A program made the translations under genes and the position numbers. Under the pieces are notes generated by a model, which saw only the letters and a program-made list of their open reading frames with translations, ran no database searches and had not been told where the DNA came from. Below are positions 57,003 through 64,000 of a stretch of 64,000 bases of DNA, in pieces. This stretch comes from Aspidapion aeneum (Eukaryota > Arthropoda > Insecta > Coleoptera > Brentidae): assembly GCA_963576565.1 (NCBI GenBank), contig OY755038.1, positions 139,138,989-139,202,988 on the forward strand, in the 5' to 3' direction. Within the stretch, counting starts at the first letter, position 1; the number at the start of each line of letters is the position of its first letter.

Positions 57003-57517
57003 CTTTGTTATATTATTTTTTCATATAATATAACTTTTTGTATATTATTGATGTGGTTTTAATATACCTCAAATTTACCTCGGCTAGGTAGAGCTATTTA
57101 GAGTCGTGAGGTTCCTTTAAGAAAAATATTCTCAATTTTCTATTTTTGATATGATAATAAACCTCTATTTACTTTGACACAATTAACAACAGTGGTGACA
57201 GATTTTTCTTACTATCACCATGTTACCAATATATCAATGCAAGAACGAAATAAAAGATCAGGATTACTTTTTGTTTACAACCCTCATCATTTATTTTGTT
57301 TCAGAAAGAAAAACAAAAAAAAACAAATCATCAAATTTAAACAAGAAAAAAAATATTAATTTTTTGTTGAAACTCAGTTTCTTAAAAAGGTAGTAAAAAA
57401 AATTATATTAATAAAATTATAGATTTTACTGTTCAAATATAACTTAAAAGAGACATACTTCCTTTTTAGAACCTTGTTTCTTTGGATGTACAATAGTGAA
57501 AAAAAATATTTACATAT

Positions 57518-57773
57518 CGCACACTTAAAACTAAAAAGGCATAACTCAAAAATTTTAAAATGTGTCCCTGCAATAAAAATACTTACAACGTGTCTTTTTT
57601 GCTCATATTTAAACTTTGAGCTTATAAACAAAAGTTTTCCATAATTTCCCAAAAAATTGTAAACAAAGTAAATTTTTGTGATCTTTAGTTAAAAAGCACA
57701 TTTAAATGCATTTTTGATGCATAAACTCATTTTCAAAATTTTTGAGTTGCGTCTCTTTAGATTTAAAGGTGCG
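57518..57773. mobile_element. 256-bp MITE
   Basis: The ends CGCACACTTAAAACTAAAAA and, reverse-complemented, CGCACCTTTAAATCTAAAGA match, with CAACTCAAAAATTTTGAAAA-like text following in both arms. ATAT flanks each side. The interior is non-coding. Confidence 0.75.
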
Positions 57774-58751
57774 ATATTGTAACGTGTCATTTTTACGTTT
57801 AAGGCAACGTTACATATTTGTTTTATTTAGGTTAATAATCAAGGCTCTTCGACTCTCTTTCTGTACACAAATTAAGGGTATTTTATAGAGCTAGGTTTGG
57901 AGGTTATATAGTGTCCAAAAAGTTACCTTATAAAGGAGGCATTCCATCGAATTACTGTGGACACTGCGCACATCGTATTATTTGTGCATCGTAATTGGAA
58001 CTTGAGATCACAGGTTTCGGGAAAAATCACATAAAAACTTTCGATTGTTTTGTTTATCTGTAAAACTTCGTAATTTTCTTTGACGTTCATGAAAATAAAT
58101 AGCTGTTCTGCTGGGGAATGGCGGCGTTGCCGCATCACAAATGGTTTCAGTAACAGGAAGAAAACATTTAGATGAACATTTCATTCGCTTATGTTTATTT
58201 TCGAGGATATTGGCCCACTTTGATATCTTTATTAATTTGATAAGGAGAAGATAAAATAAATACGAGTTATGCACTTTTGTAAATGGGAGATAAACGAGGA
58301 ATAAAAATCAGGACTAAAAGAATAAACAAAATCGTATTTTTATATTATATAAATTTATATATAATCATAGTTAAATAAAGTTAATAACTAACTTAGTCGG
58401 ATTGAAGGGTTGTGTAGGGCTGGATAGTGATGAACAAACTTAACATCTGAACACTCTTGTGCCGAGTTTAAGCAGTAGTTCAATGTGTATTTTTCGGTTC
58501 AAGTTCAGAAACAACTTTATTAATGTAGAAATGTTTTACCAAAATGGCGTCAAACCATATGAATCTTAGAGAAAACATATATAAAGAGCAAAGGAAACTT
58601 TTGACTAAAACTGTAACTAAAATACAACTAAATTCTACACTTAGTATAGCTTCACTCATATGGGAATTGGTTGAGTGTTCGAATATTCCTAGATTTGATG
58701 CATGCTCTGATCTCCAGTAATTGATTTTACAGTTGATGGTTTCAATGCTGA

Positions 58752-59336
58752 GCTTCTTACAGTCCTGCTGGTTATTTTCCTCCTACTTGCTATGTCGGCG
58801 GGGGTCCGGTAGGCAAATGTTCGGTCTATGTATGGAGGGTGTCTCGATGTCCTTGTTATAAAATTTCAACCGTGGAAATAGATCCGACAACACCTCAATG
58901 TGCGTTTTACGTATTTTCAATATCCCCTTGGTCGATGCTGCCCCCTGTAGACCGGTACGGAAGTATTAATGTATTTCCTCATTGGTTACCGCGGGTTTTT
59001 TCTCCAGGCTCGCAAACCGGAGTTAGTGATTTTTTGCGAAAGCGTTTTTTTATAAATGCGTTTGCATTCTTATTTGCATTTAACCGGGAAAATTTGGTTG
59101 GTACTGTGTACTGTCCCCACCAGATTTACGAAACGATTTCCGGCAACTTCATTTTTTTTGTGTTCTCGACAAAGTGCCTTGTCTCTTTCCGAAAGAATTT
59201 TGGCTGGGCTGGTGGCCGTCTATTGGTGTCGCCATTGTTTTTGTGGTTATTGGCACTTAGTGGCACTGCAGTAGTTGCAAATTATACCAAAGACGGTATA
59301 ACTGTGAGCCGTCGTCGTTTAGGCGAATCTAAGTGA
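58752..59336 (+). CDS. Hypothetical open frame within the unidentified insertion
   Basis: The frame is open for about 195 codons (58752-59336) with no ATG near its beginning. A CTTCTTACAG acceptor-like site at about 58753-58762 precedes PAGYFPPTCYVGGG. The product would contain several hydrophobic stretches (FFINAFAFLFAF, ISGNFIFFVFSTKCLVSF, LLVSPLFLWLLALSG) and end RRRLGESK. I recognise no family. The length is notable for this AT-rich region, but it may simply reflect the higher GC content. Confidence 0.25.
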   Translation, partial: ASYSPAGYFPPTCYVGGGPVGKCSVYVWRVSRCPCYKISTVEIDPTTPQCAFYVFSISPWSMLPPVDRYGSINVFPHWLPRVFSPGSQTGVSDFLRKRFFINAFAFLFAFNRENLVGTVYCPHQIYETISGNFIFFVFSTKCLVSFRKNFGWAGGRLLVSPLFLWLLALSGTAVVANYTKDGITVSRRRLGESK

Positions 59337-59398
59337 CGCTCACACCCTCTAAAAGGGATTTAAGGCGGCCTACGCCATTTCTACGGGAAATAAGAGCG

Positions 59399-60010
59399 GT
59401 AAGTTCGATTTTTTTTATTATTTATTTTTGAATTCTTCAAGACAATATTTGCCTCCCAAATTATAATTATTTTTCGTGTGAAATGTACTTTTTAGACAAA
59501 AGACGTGGGGAATTTTTGGAGTTTTTTTTTTATTTTTTTTTAAAACCACGTTTTGGATAAAAACTATATATTGTTTTTCTCCTTTGTCTACAGCCTTGTC
59601 CATTCCATCGACGGGACAGTTGTGCTGGACGCTGGTGTGAAGCCGGGTGTAGCACTGTAACCCTGGGAAAGGTACGTTAGGATTATTTTAGTTCATCTGT
59701 TTAAATCTACTTTATTTTATTGAGTCGACATGGGGTTCTCGATTTAAGTTACTCGGTGTAGGGGAACTTCGCGCAAAATAGACGAATTCCAGGAAACTGA
59801 AACGTTTCATTTTCCACAGGGTTTTTACGCTCGGGCAAGGATCCCACAACCTTTTCACAACCATGTGCTGCCCTAGTACCATGTGCTAAGGGATCTTCAG
59901 GGGAGGCGCGAACAAACCAGCAGCAGTAGTAGGGGAATGTCTGGAAACAACTCCAGGTTCACAAAACAAAACACCCTCTTATTTATCATACAATAATCCA
60001 GGACCAAGGT
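59399..60010 (+). other. Series of splice-like sites (possible small exons)
   Basis: A donor-like GCG|GTAAGT at 59399 is followed by acceptor TTTGTCTACAG and donor AAAG|GTACGT bounding 59594-59671 (78 bp, open in one frame as PCPFHRRDSCAGRWCEAGCS and a few more residues). Next come acceptor TTTTCCACAG and donor CCAAG|GTAGGA bounding 59820-60008. Three well-placed pairs in 600 bp suggest a spliced transcript, coding or not; this is inference. Confidence 0.3.
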
Positions 60011-61811
60011 AGGAGCAAGCTTTAGATATAATTTTTTTTACATATAACTTTCCATATAATTTTTCATTAAGTACAACTTTTGCATTCTTGTAAACGCAAG
60101 ATAAGGTATGACGTCATGACCAAAATTTTGCGGCATAATTTCCATTTAAATTGTACTGTACCTTTGAAAGAGTTTGTTTCAACTTGGTTTCATCTTTATT
60201 TTCTTTTTTGATAATTTTCCTTTTTTACCCCATATTCGAAATACACAAGATGAACTAAATTTTTGTGTTATTTGTACAATCCCAATGACCAACTTTGCCG
60301 AGACAAAAGAGAGATGAGGTTATATTTTTTTTAGCGGTTTCTTTCCATTGTTTTACCTCATGGGGTAGCTCTCGGACTGGGTTGCTGTCTGTCTCATTCT
60401 ACCCAACGTAGAATGATGACAGCAGATATTTGGTCCAGATCTCCCCTATGACAGAATAATTTTGGAAGTGGTTTTTTACAGTCATTTATATAATGGAGTC
60501 TCACACTACTGACTCAAATGTAGGTACACTGTGACCTGTTGGAAATGTGCATCTACCTATAAGGAACTTTCTATTTGTGTCATTTTGATTCATTTAGGAA
60601 TCTTTTAGAATTTTATTTTGTTTATTAGTCAATTTTTTTGGTTATTCTTAATTACACAAATACTCTGGAAGCCTCGGAAGTAAGTAGAGTTTCATTGCTT
60701 GGCTACAACGTTTGGGTTGAACTGTATTTTAATTAAGATCTTCTTTGTAAAACATTGATATTAAAACACTGTGGCGCCTAAAATTTTCTTATTTCTGAAC
60801 CCCCCCTTCTCCACTGTATGAAAGTTACTGGGCATATCAATGTTTTACCTAGCTGGAAAATACAGTTCTGCTTCCAGATATTTGTTTAATTACTCAGTAA
60901 TTTGATCTTAGTGTCACAAATTGGCACAGCGTTATTGTTCTATTTACAGTGTCACAAAATGGCGGCAACGTCTTTTAGTTGCCAGAAATGTCACCCAACG
61001 CATTTTAATTGGCCACAATATGTTGTAATAGTTTTGTCGAAAATTGAAGTTAGAAAAAAAATAACATAAAAACAAAATAATCTTAACCCCAGGAAATGTT
61101 AGATTCAGTATAATTGAAGTAATCCTTAAAATACAACTATGGTTTCAATCATTTTCCATAGATAAAAACAAAAAACTTTATTTTCTGATCAGGTCCGCCA
61201 AAACACCCTATATAAATAATCCAAAGTTTCATCAAAATTTGTACATACTGTACAGTAATTCTGTAGAATTACAAAATAAAACTTTAGTCTATTCACACCA
61301 AATTATTTATCTTTTCGGGACACAAATCATCACCTAAGTTTATAAAAAAAAACAAAAATGTGTATTTTGGTTATAAAAAAAACTATATGTAAAAAACAGA
61401 TATCGGCAATAGCTATATAAAATTTTAGCTGTATTAACCTGTCTAACTCTATTTCAACCAAAGGTGCTTATGACCTATAACCTCAAATTTAACCATATGG
61501 TCATGTCGTAGTGACTATTGTTAATTGGTACCAACCTATCAAAAAGAAAAAAGAAATGAGCGAGATCCAGGATTAATTACTAGCTTAAAATCATAATCCT
61601 AGAAATCCCATGTAGGCACAACATTGTGAACCCATTATAAATAAACTATAACCAAAATACCATATAGCCAATATATAAATATTTTGTCGAACATAGTTCG
61701 AAACATAAAACAAAATCAATACCACATTTTGATAAAGAAAAAATATGAAACTAATCAAAATTTTTCTAAAAAAAATTAAGTAGTCTAAATAGAGAGATAA
61801 TTGTCTGTTAA

Positions 61812-64000
61812 AGGCATAAAGAAAAATTGTATTGCATATAGCATAATAGCAGTCTACGCACACTCAGATGACGAAAGAGTAGCTACAAAACAAATGTTCT
61901 TTGATCAACTTGATGAGACTATCACAAAAATCGGTAATACCAGAGAAATAATTATGCTTGGCGATTTTAATAGCCGAACTGGTAGGCAAACCCAGAGCAA
62001 AGTGATAGGACCATTTGGAGAGGAAGTATCAAATGACTTAAGACTGATGCAATTGTGTGAAACCCACAACCTAAAAATAAATAATGGTTTTTTTAAACAT
62101 AAGGATATTCATCGATATACCTGGATTCAGCCAACAAGAAATCTTAAATCAATTATTGATTATGCTATAGGTGGACAACACTCGCAATTAAAGTGGTATG
62201 ATGTGCGAGCACTTCGTGGTGTTACCTGTGGATCTGACCACCATCTGGTAAAAGAAAAAATATTATTATCTTTAAGAAAAACAAATAAGGAGAAAGTATT
62301 AGAGAAAATGAAAACCTAGAATGCATCGAAGACAATCAAAAATACAACTTTAGAAGTCTAGAAATCGAAAGTACTCAAAGATTGTATCAGAACCGATTAG
62401 ATGTAAAATTAATAAACACAAATCACTCATTTGAAGAGATATATACAAACATAATAAAAAGCTTGAAGGAAGCAAGCAACGAAGCTGTTGGGTACCAAGA
62501 TAATAGAAATAACAGGAAGATGTGGTGGAGCAAAGATACCTAGAAATCTACAGGGAAACCAGAAGACAGCTAAGAAATTTGATACGCACAGAAAAAAATG
62601 AAATGTTCGAGCGCAAGTGCTACGACATAAACACACACGTAGGAGGTAGGCAGAGTTCTGAAGTACGGAAATTCATTTCTACAGTAAAAAACCCAACAAA
62701 AGAAAAAGTAAACATCCAGATAATCAAACCAGAACAATGGACAGAACACTACAAGGGACTGCTGCAGGAGACGAGACCCGAATATCTGGCAGCCTCTCCG
62801 AGAAGAGACATAGAAGTACATGGAGAGGAAGTAATCATCGAAAAAGAAATGATAAAGAATAATATTAAAAATTTAAATCTGGAAAAGCTAGCGGACCTGG
62901 GGGAATATATGCTGAAATGCTCAAATATGGATCAGAGAAACTACTCGAAAATCTTACATATATTATTAATCAATGCATAAACGGACATCCAGTACCTAAT
63001 GATTGGAAAATTGCATTCATATCCTCAATACATAAAAAAGGAAACAAGCTGGATTGCAACAATTACAGAGGAATTTCAGTAACCAGTACTCTAAGTAGAT
63101 TGTACGGTAGGATTCTTGGAGATTTAATAGAGAATGATCTTCTAGTGATAATGTTTTTTGTCTTAAACAAGTAATTGAGAAGAGGAGCGCCAGAAATATA
63201 GAGACTCATGTTATCTTTGTGGACCTACAAAAAGCATATGATACCGTTCCAGTAGAAAAAATATGGACAGTTTTAGAGCAAACTAATATTAATCATACAT
63301 ACATAAAAGCGATAAAAGAACTAAACAAAGGGTCAAAATCTAAAATTAAATTTGGAAATCGACTTTCGGAAGAATTCCTGGTAACAAAAGGCTTAAGACA
63401 GGGATGTTGTATCTCTCCAACTCTTTTTAAAATATAATCGCAGTAGCTCTAAAAAACTGGAAACGTAAAGTGCACGGCATGGGAATACAACTTTACGACC
63501 GATGTACTATATACACACTACAGTTTGCTGACGACCAAGTAATTGTGGCTAATAAAGAAGACATGGAGTATATGATGAGAAAGTTAACAGAAGAATACCA
63601 AAAGTGGGGATTAACAGTGAACGTGGACAAGACACAGTACTTATGTATTGGAAACGAATCCAGTGAGTTAGTACTAGAAAATGGATAAACAATATCTCCA
63701 TGCAATGAGTATGTATACTTGGGTGTCACATTTGATAAGACAGGAACAGACTGTAAAGAATTGGAAAAAAGAATAGTGAAAGCAAAAAAAGTTATTGGAT
63801 GTCTTAACAGTATTTTATGGAATAGAGACTTGTCGCGTAACAGAAAAATACAAAACAAAAATGGAGAGTGTCGAAATGGATGCAATAAGAAGATCAATGA
63901 GAATATCTAGAATAGATCACATAAGAAATGAGATCATAAAAGAAAGAATGGGAATCGAGGGAAGCATAACGGATGACATCACTAAAAGGCAACTGATATG
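61812..64000 (+). mobile_element. LINE copy 3, diverged, truncated by the window end
   Basis: It starts abruptly inside the endonuclease domain at the edge of the gypsy LTR, so it is 5'-truncated. It is related to, but clearly a different family from, copies 1 and 2: aligned motifs match while much of the rest differs. The 3' end is beyond 64000. Confidence 0.8.
61826..64000 (+). pseudogene. Broken LINE endonuclease-reverse transcriptase, copy 3
   Basis: Fragments in several frames: endonuclease IIAVYAHSDDERV, IIMLGDFNSRTG, LKSIIDYAIGG and TCGSDHHLV (61826-62319); linker region (62522-62980) with ERKCYDINTHVGGRQSSE; RT CNNYRGISVTSTLSRLYGRI (63050-63115), FVDLQKAYDTVP (63210-63255), QGCCISPTLFKI (63400-63435), and LQFADDQVIVANKED (63520-63565); then YLGVTFDKTGTD near 63717. 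At least six stops or frameshifts occur. Catalytic GDFN, SDH and FADD motifs are all still readable. Confidence 0.85.

Larger units (their letters stand above)
57778..61017. mobile_element. Unidentified 3.24-kb insertion with TG..CA ends
   Basis: Relative to the other LTR copy, everything here is inserted. It begins TGTAACGTGTC, ends TTGGCCACA, and ATAT stands on both sides (57774-57777 and 61018-61021). TG..CA ends with a 4-bp duplication suggest a long solo LTR or a non-coding LTR element, but no terminal direct repeat was found. The interior (58700-60450) is more GC-rich than its surroundings and has splice-like signals and one long open frame. A captured host transcript is possible. Confidence 0.55.
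39805..61811 (-). mobile_element. Decayed Ty3/gypsy retrotransposon spanning ~22 kb because of nested insertions
   Basis: Two ~1.3-kb LTRs in the same orientation bound it: left 39805-44477 (interrupted by a LINE) and right 57006-61811 (interrupted by 57518-61017). Reading on the minus strand from the right: LTR ending AATATAACA, a primer-binding site at 56985-57002, a gag remnant, a broken pol (53739-56584), an untranslated region containing a whole younger gypsy, a polypurine GCCGAGGAAA at 44478-44487, then the second LTR starting TGTTACAATTTTTC. The LTRs are diverged by several percent. About 10.9 kb of the span belongs to later insertions other than a few short tracts. The right LTR lacks its last bases where LINE copy 3 begins. 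Confidence 0.85.
57006..61811 (-). repeat. 5' LTR of the large gypsy, split by 3.5 kb of later insertion
   Basis: LTR sequence is 57006-57517 and 61022-61811, colinear with the left LTR. The clean break after TTTACATAT and resumption at GTTGTAATAG can be read directly against 40311-40330. The outer edge stops at ATTGTA, losing the final bases, where LINE copy 3 starts. Confidence 0.85.

Overview
The window is AT-rich eukaryotic DNA, almost certainly from an arthropod and most likely an insect. It is built almost entirely of transposable elements: BEL/Pao and Ty3/gypsy LTR retrotransposons, two kinds of LINE, a tRNA-derived SINE, foldback elements, MITEs, a P-like DNA transposon, and short hairpin repeats of the Helentron/DINE-1 type. 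There are no bacterial operons, rRNA genes or CRISPR arrays. I cannot name the species.

Layout. 1-12 kb holds short repeats: a (GTCT)n hairpin repeat, several palindromic elements, two large foldback elements with GGCGCC-rich ends, and a SINE. At 12211-12588 there is one host-gene exon with good splice signals, probably from an RME-8/DNAJC13-like endosomal J-protein, apparently lying in introns inflated by repeats. 14.0-18.0 kb holds a two-ORF LINE on the minus strand. Its reverse transcriptase is damaged by an in-frame (TTCGG)n expansion. 19.9-29.1 kb is a three-level nest: a DNA transposon with ~175-bp terminal inverted repeats contains a hairpin repeat, which contains a 7.1-kb BEL/Pao element with near-identical LTRs. 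29.4-33.5 kb is a 4.06-kb element with perfect 32-bp inverted termini and an 8-bp duplication; its termini resemble P elements.

From 35.4 kb to the end the region is again nested. A LINE copy (35397-38502, plus strand) is followed by a transposon-associated pseudogene. Then comes one gypsy element, about 22 kb from LTR to LTR (39805-61811, minus strand), whose pol is decayed and whose gag is mostly deleted. Inside it sit a second LINE copy (in the left LTR), a much younger and nearly intact gypsy element (44516-51123, plus strand), and an unidentified 3.24-kb insertion plus a MITE (in the right LTR). A third, diverged LINE runs off the window end.

How the parts work together. The LTR elements carry their own promoters, primer-binding sites, polypurine tracts and Gag-Pol enzymes. 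The LINEs supply endonuclease and reverse transcriptase. The SINE and MITEs encode nothing and depend on other elements. The youngest and best-preserved units are the plus-strand gypsy (intact pol, LTRs differing at about 4 of 425 positions) and the BEL element (LTRs differing at about 2 of 661 positions, one integrase frameshift). All reading was by eye; percentages and boundaries are approximate unless stated as base positions.
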